Shown piece by piece: positions 27,908-36,173 of a stretch of 64,000 nucleotides of DNA. Below the pieces are notes generated by a model. The model ran no database searches and was not told the origin of the DNA. It saw only the letters and a program-made list of their open reading frames with translations. Position 1 is the first letter of the stretch; each line of letters opens with the position of its first letter. Where the stretch lies: assembly GCF_006715635.1 (NCBI RefSeq), contig NZ_VFNP01000001.1, positions 1,550,001 to 1,614,000 of the forward strand, given 5' to 3'. Source of the DNA: Streptomyces sp. SLBN-118 (GTDB lineage Bacteria; Actinomycetota; Actinomycetes; Streptomycetales; Streptomycetaceae). The position numbers and the translations under genes were made by a program.

Positions 27908-28424
27908 ACAACCCCGTCACTTCGTCGTTGGGTGGGCAATTGCCCTGACCAGGGCTGCACGCTATGGAGGGCGCAGGGCTCGGGCTAACCCCTAAGGGGC
28001 CCCTAGGGCCAGGTGAACCCAACGGGGAACAGTCGCGGCAATTCGTAGGGGTTTCGGTTGCGCTCGGCTGTCGCGGTTCTCGTAGGTTATTGAGCGCTGT
28101 TGGTGCTGGCTGTGGCCCATGCGTGTTGGACGGGGCCAATTTCGTCGGCGGTGGGCTGAGCGGAGTCGATGGCGGAAAACCGGGCGGTGATGATCACGCG
28201 GGAGACTGTCCAGCTGACCGTACAGACCCCTTCCCGGTCTTGCGCTGAATCCACGCGCGGTCGCTCCCGTACGACGCCCGCGAAGGGGGTGTGGGCGTCG
28301 TACCGGAGGAGCGCGGCATGTTACGGGAGGAACGCTCCGACGCACTCAGGACACGGTGTGCTCCTGCCGACGCGTGAGCACGTTCGTCGCGTTCCGCTCC
28401 TCGCGCGGCAGCCATCGCACCGCG
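27908..28424. other. Gene-poor stretch with a second CCCCTA box and coding relics
   Basis: No intact gene. The flavoprotein promoter should lie here. Between about 28090 and 28260 the minus strand has an open, codon-like stretch ending in a TAA (its end reads about AWATASTNSAQ) with no recognisable family; it looks like the 3' relic of a gene. A short palindromic run around 28280-28310 (CGTCGTACGGG on one side, GGGCGTCGTACC on the other) is also present. Confidence 0.4.
27989..28005 (+). promoter_or_regulatory. CCCCTA-N5-CCCCTA direct repeat upstream of the flavoprotein gene
   Basis: CCCCTA at 27989-27994 and 28000-28005, 11 bases apart, 82-98 bases before the flavoprotein start. Spacing and core are identical to the pair before the P450, though the orientation relative to the gene is reversed; the surrounding AAGGGG/CCTAGGG makes the site partly palindromic. 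Confidence 0.5.
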
Positions 28425-28616
28425 CGGCGTCGATCACGCCCAGGTCGTCGAAGACCTCCTGGGTGCGCAGCTACAGGCCCTTTCCCCGCGAACCCGGGAA
28501 GAGGCGATCCGAGCGCTCGACCACGCGGGCGCGTATGCCGCGCCTCACCAGGTCGCAGGCCAGTGCGAAGCCGGTGGGGCCCGCACTCACGATCAGTACG
28601 GGTGCTTCGTTGCCGA
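28425..28616 (-). pseudogene. N-terminal fragment of a second class A FAD monooxygenase, with internal stop
   Basis: Read on the minus strand the segment gives VLIVSAGPTGFALACDLVRR, then a short spacer, SRGKGL, a TAG stop (plus 28471-28473) and LRTQEVFDDLGVID. This aligns block by block with the N terminus of the intact monooxygenase (ISGAGPTGLTL, SRGKAGIQPRTLEVFYDLGVIDK); the stop sits where the intact gene has a CAG glutamine. Homology ends after DLGVID on one side and just before the dinucleotide fold on the other. It is a dead remnant of a related gene. Confidence 0.8.
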
Positions 28617-28659
28617 CAGCAGCTTGTTAAATGGCATGCCCTCGACAGTGATCTTAACG

Positions 28660-29045
28660 ACGTTCCAGGAGGTCACGCTTCGCGGAGAAGCCGCCGAACG
28701 CAGACGCCTCGACGAGATCGAAGCGGCACGCCAGAAGCGCATCCGCTGGGAAGCCCCATGGAAGAAGCCCGCGTCCAGTACACCGAGGCGTACCGCTTCA
28801 GACACTTCGAAGCGCAGGAATCGGCATGGCGCCACGCCACCCGACTGACCACATACATGAGCGCGGTACGCACGCGAGTCGAGGCCATGCTGCCGGGCCA
28901 GGCCAGGACCGAAGCCGAAGCAGGGATCAACTGGACGTCAGCCACCGTGGAGCACCTCGACCCCCTGAGCACGCCGCCCCGGCTGCCCGACATCCCCGAA
29001 CCACGAGCCGACGACCTGAAGCCATTCCTCGGGCACAGCCCATGA
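28660..29045 (+). pseudogene. Frameshifted 3' part of a Streptomyces accessory-element hypothetical gene
   Basis: Frame A reads RRRLDEIEAARQKRIRWEA up to about 28754; frame B continues as EEARVQYTEAYRFRHFEAQ and ends with EPRADDLKPFLGHSP at 29045. The two join if one C is restored in the C-run at 28754-28757. The composition (Arg/Glu/Ala-rich helices, then HLDPL and PEPRADDLKPF) resembles the C-terminal part of hypothetical proteins often found in Streptomyces integrative elements. The 5' part is missing. A sequencing error at the C-run could also explain the shift. Confidence 0.6.
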
Positions 29046-29569
29046 CACGCCGCCCGACTGAGGCTCCACCCAGCGTCACGGACCGTCAGCATCGAGAGGC
29101 GCGAGGGCGAGGTCAGCCGACGGGTCGGCGGCCGTCCCCCCGCCCCCTCCGGGGCCCATTAACCACCGGCTGCGGGCTTCGCTGGCAGCCACCAAACTGT
29201 GCGTGACGACCCGTCAGAAGTTGCGCCGTTCGTGCGTCAAACATGCGTCAATATATCGCCCGTAACGCACGTAACGCCCATAACGCACACTCAGCGAAAC
29301 CGCAGGTCAGCGACCCTTTTCGGCTGGCTCAAGGATCGCGACACACTCCACATGATGCGTCATCGGAAACATGTAGAGACAATGCCGACGACCCCAACCA
29401 GCAACGCTGGCGCTGATTGGGCCCTTTGCACCTCAATCCCAACGCTGAGCGGAGCAGGGTACCCGTCAATGGCCGGTTTCCGAAACCGGTGATTCCTCGG
29501 ACAATCGGCAGTCCACCGCAGCTCCCTGCTTCCCCACTGCCCCGGAAGCAACCGAACCGAAAGGCACTG
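29046..29569. other. Gene-free stretch of the relic zone
   Basis: No gene recognised. It holds the short repeat array described separately (29232-29288), another TGCGTCA at 29356-29362 and AT-richer sequence than its flanks, and a short palindrome, CGGTTTCCGAAACCG (29473-29487). It looks like leftover from an integrated element. Confidence 0.4.
29232..29288. repeat. Array of short GTGCGTTA/GTGCGTCA-type repeats
   Basis: TGCGTCA at 29233 and 29244 (11 apart), then three tandem 9-mers beginning at 29262, 29271 and 29280 with the core TAACGC. The 9-mers are the reverse complement of the same word (GTGCGTTA), so five copies lie in two opposed groups within 57 bases. The arrangement is that of a multi-site operator or iteron set upstream of the excisionase-like gene. 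Confidence 0.6.
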
Positions 29570-29854
29570 TTGGCAGGAATGCCCAGCCAGGGCAGCGAAA
29601 CGCATCACGGCCCGTTCAGCCCCGAGCACATCCGCGCCACCTTGAGTGGGACCGCGAGCGTCGAGGACGCCGCCCAGGCGTTCGGATTGTCGAGATCGAA
29701 GGGCTACGACCTTGGTCGCCGCGGGGAATTCCCCTGCCGCGTGCTGCCGATAGGCCGCACCGCCCGCGTCGTCACCGCCTCGCTGCTCCGCGTACTCGAG
29801 AGCGGCAAGCCGGAGTACAACGGAGCCTCCGGTGCAAGCCCCAATCCGTCTTGA
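29570..29854 (+). CDS. Excisionase-like / AlpA-type helix-turn-helix protein
   Basis: 94 residues from TTG 29570, which has GAAAGG five bases upstream; ATG 29579 is an alternative. The core SVEDAAQAFGLSRSKGYDL followed by RRGEFPCRVLPIGRTARVV is the winged-HTH signature of excisionases and small regulators of Streptomyces integrative elements (MerR-like HTH_17). It normally sits beside an integrase gene; none is present, which fits a decayed element. Confidence 0.7.
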   Translation: MAGMPSQGSETHHGPFSPEHIRATLSGTASVEDAAQAFGLSRSKGYDLGRRGEFPCRVLPIGRTARVVTASLLRVLESGKPEYNGASGASPNPS

Positions 29855-30158
29855 CCAACTGCACGACGACGCCCTGCCGGAGCAAGCCGACGGGGCCCCT
29901 CACGTGTCACAGGCGTGTCACCAACCCTACGGACGCACTCACGCCACAAGGCCCTGACCTGGATTTACGCGCTCACCCTGGGCCAGCTGGACGCCCATGG
30001 ACGGTTTCTACGACATGTGCCATGTGGTCCCCAGGGAGGGACCGAGGATGAGTACGGGTGCGTCGTCCGGACCGTCGATCCGGTACTGCAGGGTCTTCGG
30101 GGGCGTCTGCGTCTCACTCACCCGCCCCACGGTAATGACTGGACGTAACGCCCTGCGG
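29855..30158. other. Gene-free stretch downstream of the HTH gene
   Basis: Where an integrase would be expected there is only short open sequence. A frame from GTG 29832 gives about 43 residues with no recognised family. No tRNA-like or attachment-core sequence is visible. Confidence 0.35.
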
Positions 30159-30737
30159 TCAGGGGGTCGCAGTCGAGACGACATAGACCATGGGGTGGGA
30201 CTTGTCGGTCAGATCGACGGTGACGTCCTGGGTGGGACGGGGGTCCTTCTGCACATGGCTGGTGCCCGCCCACTCGCCCTCGCTCGCGCCGAAGTCCCAG
30301 GCGACGGTCTCGGCGTCATGCGGTGCGATGCTGACCTCGCCTTCGTCGAGCTGCGCGCGGCTCGTGCCGACGCCCTTGAGGAACCGGTCGAGCCCGGCGG
30401 AGGTTGTCCGGAACTGTACGTACAGCCTGCTGGTCTTCCAGTTGCTCGTCTCGTAGTACGCGACATGCGTGGACCTCTCGGGGATCGGCACCTCGAAGAC
30501 GCGGCGCTTCATCTGGGAGGGCCAGGTGTCGCGCAGGCCGGTGGCCGAGGACTCCGACTCCTTGTCCCGCCCGCTGTCACGGCTCTGCTCCGCGGAGATC
30601 ACCAGATAGCCGGCCGGGATTCCGACGAGGAGCACGATGATGATCGCCGTCAGCCAGCGACGGCGGACCATGTGGCGGTGGTCCTCCGGGAGGCGGGTGC
30701 TCTCGTCCGGAGAGATGGACTGGCGGGGCACGGTCAT
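30159..30737 (-). CDS. Single-pass membrane protein of unknown function
   Basis: 192 residues. A basic N terminus (RRRW at about 25) precedes one membrane helix (about 29-48, AIIIVLLVGIPAGYLVI); the remaining 140 residues should be outside the cell. No domain is recognised. The start lies two bases past the stop of the ROK kinase gene on the same strand, so it is probably co-transcribed with it. Confidence 0.75.
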   Translation of the reverse strand: MTVPRQSISPDESTRLPEDHRHMVRRRWLTAIIIVLLVGIPAGYLVISAEQSRDSGRDKESESSATGLRDTWPSQMKRRVFEVPIPERSTHVAYYETSNWKTSRLYVQFRTTSAGLDRFLKGVGTSRAQLDEGEVSIAPHDAETVAWDFGASEGEWAGTSHVQKDPRPTQDVTVDLTDKSHPMVYVVSTATP

Positions 30738-30739
30738 GA

Positions 30740-31909
30740 CTACGGTTCCTGGGTGGGGCGGGTGGGGCGGGTGGGGCCGGAGTTACGGATGGCCTGCGCA
30801 TAGCGCTCGTATCGCTCATGGCGCTCCACACGGCGCCGGTTGGCCCGGCGGAAGCGGCGGGCCACGAGCCGCGCGAGGTCGGCCGCACCGACCATACCTG
30901 CCTCCGGGCCGAGCTGGGCCTTGACAATGCGTGCCTCGGGGCGGTAGCCGCGGCCGGTGAGATGACGGCGGAAGGCGTCCCGGGCGGGGCCGATGAGCAG
31001 GTCGTCGGCCGCGCTGACACCGCCGCCGATGACGAAGCACGACGGGTCGAGGGCGGCGGCGAGATTGGCGATGCCGATGCCGAGCCACTGGCCGATGTCC
31101 TGGAAGAGCTCGACGCACATGGCGTCGCCCTCGCGGGCGAGTTCGGTGATGACCGGGCCGGTGATCTCGGGGATGTTCCCGCCGACGCGCTCGATGAGGC
31201 TGTGTGCGACCGGGGAGTCGGCGGCGGCGAGCTCACGGGCCTCGCGCACCAGAGCATTGCCGGAGCTGTACTGCTCCCAGCAGCCGCGATTGCCGCAGGG
31301 GCAGCGGTGGCCGCCGGGCACGACCTGCATATGACCGAACTCACCGGCGACGCCGTACTTGCCGCGCTTGACCCGGCCGTCCTCGAGGATCGCGCCGCCG
31401 ATACCCGTACCGAGAGTGATCATGACCAGGTGGTCCTCGCCGCGGCCCGCGCCGAAGCGCCATTCGGCCCAGGCGGCGGTGTTGGCGTCGTTGTCGACCA
31501 GGACGGGAACGGCGAGCCGGGCCGAGAGGGCATCGCGCAGAGGTTCGTTGCGCCAGGCGAGATGCGGCGCGAAGAGAACCTTGGAACGGTCGGCGTCGAC
31601 CCAGCCCGCCGCGCCGATGCCGACGGCGTGCACGTCGTGGCGGTCGGACAGGTCGAGGACCAGCTCACAGATGGTGTCCTCGACGACCTTGGGACTCTTG
31701 GACTTGTCCGGCGTCTCCGTGCGGACCTTCTCCAGGATCACGCCGTCGGCGTCGACGACACCCGCCATCACCTTCGTGCCGCCGATGTCGATGCCGACGG
31801 TGGGAACGCGGGGCGCGGTGAGATGCGAGCGCCGCTCGCGGGTGCCGACGGTCTTCAGGACGGTGGCGCGGGCGGCGCCGCGGTGCGGGAAGTCGCGGTA
31901 GGTGCTCAT
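30740..31909 (-). CDS. ROK-family sugar kinase (glucokinase-like)
   Basis: 389 residues. ATP-binding phosphate loop GIDIGGTKVMAG near residue 38; catalytic aspartate in VDNDANTAAW; second phosphate motif TLGTGIGG; and the ROK zinc site GEFGHMQ with CPCGNRGCWEQ. It should phosphorylate a hexose such as glucose. About 35 extra residues precede the core and an Arg/Pro-rich tail (PTRPTRPTQ) follows, coded by a small GGGTGGGGC repeat at 30752-30778. It follows the ABC transporter genes on the same strand, beyond a strong hairpin, and is likely the kinase for the imported sugar. Confidence 0.9.
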   Translation of the reverse strand: MSTYRDFPHRGAARATVLKTVGTRERRSHLTAPRVPTVGIDIGGTKVMAGVVDADGVILEKVRTETPDKSKSPKVVEDTICELVLDLSDRHDVHAVGIGAAGWVDADRSKVLFAPHLAWRNEPLRDALSARLAVPVLVDNDANTAAWAEWRFGAGRGEDHLVMITLGTGIGGAILEDGRVKRGKYGVAGEFGHMQVVPGGHRCPCGNRGCWEQYSSGNALVREARELAAADSPVAHSLIERVGGNIPEITGPVITELAREGDAMCVELFQDIGQWLGIGIANLAAALDPSCFVIGGGVSAADDLLIGPARDAFRRHLTGRGYRPEARIVKAQLGPEAGMVGAADLARLVARRFRRANRRRVERHERYERYAQAIRNSGPTRPTRPTQEP

Positions 31910-32046
31910 GTCCCTGCGGGGTCTCGGGGCGGGGGCCGACGGCTGTCATGTCCCCGGCGATGGGCAGTGCCCACCGGGGCCGATTCTGCCATCCGGCGGG
32001 ACGGGGCGCCGGGCGCCGGTGGGCAGTGCCGGTGCGCGGGCGTTGT

Positions 32047-32087
32047 TTCCCCGACCCGCCCTCCCTACGGCCTGGCGGGTCGGGGAA
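32047..32087 (-). terminator. Perfect 14-bp hairpin between ABC and ROK genes
   Basis: Arms 32047-32060 and 32074-32087 pair perfectly with a 13-base loop. It lies 18 bases past the ABC ATPase stop and about 140 bases before the kinase start, so it is a terminator or attenuator limiting kinase expression from the transporter promoter. There is no U-run. Confidence 0.7.
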
Positions 32088-32104
32088 CAGGTCCGCGGCA
32101 GGCG

Positions 32105-32929
32105 CTACGAAGCGTCCGCCTCCTTCACCGGGTGGCCCCCGAGATGCGTCGGCACCGGCGCCCTCTCCAGTTCGTGCCGCAGGTCCTCCAGCTCGCTCCC
32201 GCCCGCCATCTGACGCGTCAGCTCGTCCAGCGTCACAGAGCTCTTGCTGTGGCTGGCGGACATCGTGCCGCGCTTGAGCAGGACGAAGCGGTCGCCGACC
32301 AGATACGCGTGGTGCGGGTTGTGGGTGATCAGTACGACACCGAGACCCGCGTCCCGCGCAGCGGCCACATACTTCAGCACCACGCCGGACTGCTTCACAC
32401 CGAGCGCGGCGGTCGGCTCGTCCAGGACCAGGACCTTCGCGCCGAAGTACACGGCCCGGGCGATCGCCACGCACTGGCGCTCGCCGCCCGAGAGCGTGCC
32501 GATGGGCTGGTCGACATCGCGCAGGTCGATGCCCATGCGCAGCAGCTCGGACCTGGTCGTCTCGCGCATCCGCTCGACATCGAGGCGCTTGAAGGGACCG
32601 ACCCCCTTCGTCGGCTCCGAGCCGAGGAAGAAGTTCCGCCAGACCGGCATCAGCGGTACGACGGCGAGGTCCTGGTAGACCGTGGCGATACCGCGGTCCA
32701 GCGCCTCGCGCGGGCCGGACAGGTTCGCCTGCTCGCCCTCGATGAGGAAGGTCCCGGCGTCGTGATGGTGCAGACCCGCGATGATCTTGATCAGCGTGGA
32801 CTTGCCCGCACCGTTGTCACCGAGCACGCAGGAGATCTGCCCGGCGTGGACCTCCAGCGAGACACCCTCCAGGGCGCGGATGTTGCCGTAGTACTTACTG
32901 ACGTTGTCGAGCTCGACGAGGGCCGTCAT
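32105..32929 (-). CDS. Sugar ABC transporter ATP-binding protein (CUT2 type, single domain)
   Basis: 274 residues from ATG 32929, overlapping the permease stop by four bases. Walker [11 protein letters not shown]-loop YQDLAVVP, signature LSGGERQ, Walker [13 protein letters not shown] and H-loop THN are all present. Most ribose-type ATPases are double-length; this half-size form goes with the xylose/fructose-type CUT2 systems (FrcA-like). The last 40 residues ([14 protein letters not shown]...) form a charged tail. Confidence 0.93.
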   Translation of the reverse strand: MTALVELDNVSKYYGNIRALEGVSLEVHAGQISCVLGDNGAGKSTLIKIIAGLHHHDAGTFLIEGEQANLSGPREALDRGIATVYQDLAVVPLMPVWRNFFLGSEPTKGVGPFKRLDVERMRETTRSELLRMGIDLRDVDQPIGTLSGGERQCVAIARAVYFGAKVLVLDEPTAALGVKQSGVVLKYVAAARDAGLGVVLITHNPHHAYLVGDRFVLLKRGTMSASHSKSSVTLDELTRQMAGGSELEDLRHELERAPVPTHLGGHPVKEADAS

Positions 32930-33981
32930 TTGCTTGCCTCCGCACGCTTGCGGACCCATGCGTTGAGCAGGGTGGCGAGAAGGAGCATCGCTCCGAGGAA
33001 GAACTTGAACCAGTCCGGGTTCCACTCCGCGTACACGATGCCCTTGCTGGTCATGCCGAAGATGAACGCGCCGACGGCCGAGCCGATCGCGGAGCCGTAT
33101 CCGCCGGTGATCAGGCAGCCGCCGATGACGGCCGCGATGATGTACGTCAGCTCGTTGCCGACGCCTTCGCCGGACTGCACCACGTCGAAGGAGAACAGCA
33201 GGTGCTGGCCGGAGACCCAGGCGGCGAAGGCGACGCCCATGTACAGGCCGATCTTGGTCTTGTTCACCGGGACGCCGACCGCGCGGGCCGCGTCCGCGCC
33301 GCCGCCGACTGCGAAGATCCAGTTGCCGAAACGGGTGCGCAGCAGAATCCAGGTGGCCAGGGCGACCAGCGCGAACCACCACAGGATGGTGACCTTGAGG
33401 GTGACGTCACCGAAGGTCAGCTGAGACGCGAAGATCTTCTTCGCCGAGCTGAAGCCCTCCATGTCGGCGATGGACTTCGTGGAGACCGTGTCGCTGATCA
33501 GCTTGGTGAAGCCGAGGTTGAGGCCGGTCAGCATCAGGAACGTGCCGAGCGTGATGATGAAGCTGGGCAGTTTCGTACGGGTCAGCATGAAGCCGTTGAA
33601 GACCCCGATGGCCAGCGTGACCAGCAGCGAGACAAGGACGCCGACCCAGACGTTGGCCGTCATCTGGTAGCTGAACATCGAGGAGATCAGCGCGGAGCTG
33701 GTCACCAGGACACCGGCCGACAGGTCGAACTCGCCGCCGATCATCAGCAGCGCGACCGGTACGGCCATGATGCCGAGGGTCGATGCCGCGTACAGCACGG
33801 TGGAGAGGCTGGACGCCTGGAGGAAGGAGTCCGCGACGATCGAGAAGAAGATGAAGACCGCGGCGGCTCCGACGACCGAGCCCAGTTCGGGCCTGCCCAT
33901 CAGCTTGCGCAGGGGCGAGGTGCGCAGCAGCCGCTCGTCGCTCTTCTGTGGTGGTGTGGCAGGTGGTGCGGTCGCACTCAT
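32926..33981 (-). CDS. Sugar ABC transporter permease (CUT2 type)
   Basis: 351 residues from ATG 33981 with a GGGGGA ribosome site. About 10 hydrophobic segments, with the ribose/xylose permease features GGEFDLSAG and [19 protein letters not shown] (about 250-268), the EAA-like coupling loop. It forms the channel for the sugar bound by the lipoprotein encoded upstream and pairs with the ATPase gene it overlaps. Confidence 0.93.
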   Translation of the reverse strand: MSATAPPATPPQKSDERLLRTSPLRKLMGRPELGSVVGAAAVFIFFSIVADSFLQASSLSTVLYAASTLGIMAVPVALLMIGGEFDLSAGVLVTSSALISSMFSYQMTANVWVGVLVSLLVTLAIGVFNGFMLTRTKLPSFIITLGTFLMLTGLNLGFTKLISDTVSTKSIADMEGFSSAKKIFASQLTFGDVTLKVTILWWFALVALATWILLRTRFGNWIFAVGGGADAARAVGVPVNKTKIGLYMGVAFAAWVSGQHLLFSFDVVQSGEGVGNELTYIIAAVIGGCLITGGYGSAIGSAVGAFIFGMTSKGIVYAEWNPDWFKFFLGAMLLLATLLNAWVRKRAEASK

Positions 33982-34156
33982 CGTGTCCCCCGATCTGTGT
34001 ATTCCTGCAGCTCGGTGACTGCGTCCACGACGCCGTGCCTCTCTTGCCGTACTCGCTGTGCTTCCCGGTCCGGCCGGGGGGCTTGGTGACGCGCCCCGGC
34101 CGCCCAAGTATGTGTCACAGCAGGTCGGAGGGTTGGCATCGGGTATGCCACGCAGG

Positions 34157-35155
34157 TCATCGGGTTCCGTCGGCGGTGAGCTTCTCCAGCGCGGGCACGT
34201 CCTTCTCAGTGACCAGCGCGGGACCGGTGAGGATCGGCTTGCCGCCGCCGATCACATTGCCGTTGACCTTGTTGAGCCAGAGCTCGTCGACGGCGAGGTA
34301 GCCCTGGAGGTAGGGCTGTTGGTCCACGGCGAAGCCGATCTGCTTGGCCTTGAGCTGCTTGACCACTTCGGCGTTGAGGTCGAAGGTGTCGACCTCGGCG
34401 CTGGAGCCTGCGCCCTCCTTGGCCTTGCTCGCTGCGGCCGCGATGGGGGCTCCGAGGGCGACGACGGAGTCGATGTCCTTGCCCGCCTGGAGTTTGGCCT
34501 CGATGGACGAGGTGGTCGCGGGTGTGTTGGTGCCGTCGACGTTGAGGTTCTCGACCGTGCCCTTGAAGGTCTTCTTCACTCCGGCACAGCGCGCTTCGAG
34601 CGAGACGTTGCCCTGCTCGTGGATGACGCAGACGGCCTTCTTCTTGCCGCGCTTGTTGAGTTCCTCGCCGATGGCCTCGCCCGCTACGGACTCGTCCTGG
34701 CCGATGTGGCTGAGCGCGCCGAGCGCCTTGGAGAATTCGGCGCCGGAGTTGATCGTGACGACGGGTATGCCTGCCGCGACGGCCTTCTTGACGACATCCT
34801 GGACCGCTTCGGGCTTTGCGAGGGTCACGATGATGCCGTCGACCTTCTGGTCGATGGCGGCCTGCACGAGCTGGGCCTGCTCCTTGCCCTCCTTGTTGGC
34901 CGAGTAGAGGAACTCGACGTTGTCTTTGCGGGCGGCGACCTTGGCGCCGCTCTGGACGATGTCCCAGAAGGTGTCGCCCTCGCCGGAGTGCGTCACCATC
35001 GCGATCTTCAGACGTCCGGTGGCTGCGGGAACCCCTCCTCCGCCGTCCTTGGAGGGGCTGTCCTTGGCTTCCTTGCCGCCGGAACTGCTGCATCCGGCAA
35101 GGACGACCAGGGCACTTGCGGCGAGCAGGGCTGCTGCCGTGCGGGTGGTTCGCAT
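34157..35155 (-). CDS. Sugar-binding lipoprotein of the ABC transporter
   Basis: 332 residues from ATG 35155. Signal peptide with lipobox LAGC (about residues 18-21), then a flexible Ser/Gly/Lys linker and a periplasmic-binding type 1 domain: KIAMVTHSGEGDTFWDIVQSG ligand lobe, VDGIIVTLAKPEAV, GIPVVTINSG and IGQDESVAG. This is the ribose/xylose/inositol-type receptor fold. A predicted GntR operator lies 70-90 bases upstream. The exact sugar is unknown; the nearby inositol-dehydrogenase-like gene makes inositol or a related polyol possible. Confidence 0.93.
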   Translation of the reverse strand: MRTTRTAAALLAASALVVLAGCSSSGGKEAKDSPSKDGGGGVPAATGRLKIAMVTHSGEGDTFWDIVQSGAKVAARKDNVEFLYSANKEGKEQAQLVQAAIDQKVDGIIVTLAKPEAVQDVVKKAVAAGIPVVTINSGAEFSKALGALSHIGQDESVAGEAIGEELNKRGKKKAVCVIHEQGNVSLEARCAGVKKTFKGTVENLNVDGTNTPATTSSIEAKLQAGKDIDSVVALGAPIAAAASKAKEGAGSSAEVDTFDLNAEVVKQLKAKQIGFAVDQQPYLQGYLAVDELWLNKVNGNVIGGGKPILTGPALVTEKDVPALEKLTADGTR

Positions 35156-35224
35156 GGTGGGTCCGCCTTCTCTCCCGGCCGCCCGATTGCGGCTGGGTGA
35201 GTTTTTACGGGGGCCACGCGACCC

Positions 35225-35245
35225 CGTCAAGACTTTGTCCGAACA
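35225..35245. promoter_or_regulatory. GntR operator B, upstream of the ABC transporter operon
   Basis: GTCAAGACTTTGTCC at 35226-35240 is an exact match, in opposite orientation, to 36128-36142 in front of the regulator gene. Next to it ACATTCTTACG is repeated at 35243 and 35260 (17 apart), giving TAAGAAT on the minus strand as a possible -10. The operator would lie just downstream of that -10, suiting repression. Confidence 0.65.
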
Positions 35246-35298
35246 TTCTTACGCGAATGACATTCTTACGTGACCTGCTTGCGGCCCTCCACGGGCGG

Positions 35299-36072
35299 TC
35301 AGGGGCGGACGAGGAGCTGGAACTCGAAGGCGTAACGCGAGGCCCGGTAGATGTGCGAGCCGAACTCGACCGCACGGCCGGTGTCGTCGAAGGTGGTGCG
35401 CTCCATCGTCAGCAGCGGAGCACCGGTCGCCTCGGTGAGCAGCTCGGCCTCGAGCTCGGTGGCGGCCCGCGCCCCGACCGACTGCCGGGCACTGTGCAGG
35501 GTGATCCCGGCGGACCGCATCAACCGGTACAGGCCAGTTGCCTCGAGCCGCTCGCTGTCGCAGTCGAAGAGGCCCGCCGGCAGATGGTTGCGCAGCCTGG
35601 CCATCGGCTCGCCGTGGGCATAGCGCAGCCGCTCGATCAGCTGCACGTCGCTGCCCTCCGCCACTCCGAGCGCGGCCGCGACGGCGGCGCTCGCCGGTTC
35701 GACGGCATTGCGCAGCACGGTGGTGGCCGGGCGCTGGCCGGCCGCCTCCAGGTCGTCGTAGAGGCTGCTGAGCTCCAGCGGGCGCTTGACCTGGCTGTGC
35801 ACCACCTGGGTGCCGACGCCTCGGCGGCGCACGAGCAGGCCCTTGTCGACGAGGGACTGAATGGCCTGGCGGACTGTCGGGCGGGACAGGCCGAGCCGGT
35901 TGGCCAGCTCTATCTCGTTGCCGAGCAGGCTGCCGGGGGTGAGGGTCCCTCTCTCGATGGCGGATTCCAGCTGCTGCGACAGCTGGAAGTAGAGCGGGAC
36001 CGGACTGGTGCGGTCCACGCTCAGCTCGAGAGACAGGGACGGGTCCGTCACGTGTCTGGGCTGCTTGGGCAC
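35299..36072 (-). CDS. GntR/HutC-family transcriptional regulator of the sugar operon
   Basis: 257 residues from GTG 36072 (further upstream starts exist). N-terminal winged HTH: PLYFQLSQQLESAI, LGNEIELANRLGLSRPTVRQ and LVDKGLLVRRRGVGTQV, residues about 20-90. C-terminal UTRA effector domain (HutC type) with ERLRYAHGEPMARLRNHLP and LTMERTTFDDTGRAVEFG. It should sense a sugar phosphate. It sits between the ABC operon and a divergent oxidoreductase gene, both of which carry the same palindrome at their promoters. Confidence 0.9.
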   Translation of the reverse strand: MPKQPRHVTDPSLSLELSVDRTSPVPLYFQLSQQLESAIERGTLTPGSLLGNEIELANRLGLSRPTVRQAIQSLVDKGLLVRRRGVGTQVVHSQVKRPLELSSLYDDLEAAGQRPATTVLRNAVEPASAAVAAALGVAEGSDVQLIERLRYAHGEPMARLRNHLPAGLFDCDSERLEATGLYRLMRSAGITLHSARQSVGARAATELEAELLTEATGAPLLTMERTTFDDTGRAVEFGSHIYRASRYAFEFQLLVRP

Positions 36073-36122
36073 GGAGTGAGCGTAGTCGCACGGAATGTTG
36101 ACGGGAAGTCGTGAAGTTCGGT

Positions 36123-36143
36123 TGTCAGGACAAAGTCTTGACA
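36123..36143. promoter_or_regulatory. GntR operator A between the regulator and oxidoreductase genes
   Basis: A 21-base near-perfect palindrome: TGTCAGGAC, centre AAA, GTCTTGACA (arms match at 8 of 9). The inner 15 bases are identical to operator B at 35226-35240. It sits 51 bases before the regulator start and 31 bases before the divergent oxidoreductase start, so it can control both. Confidence 0.7.
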
Positions 36144-36173
36144 TCGTGACCGGCGCGACGCCACCTTTGGGCC

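Noticed and set aside
32105..33382. Reading the ABC ATPase from an upstream start
   Set aside because: The extra 150 residues overlap the permease coding sequence; ATG 32929 gives the normal N terminus and an ATGA overlap.
30818..33424. Long plus-strand open frame across the ROK and ABC genes
   Set aside because: Antisense to three genes with clear motifs and proper stop-start overlaps; it crosses their boundaries.
34082..34156. Possible extra gene between the permease and the binding protein
   Set aside because: Only short frames with no ribosome site; the gap is a normal intergenic region.
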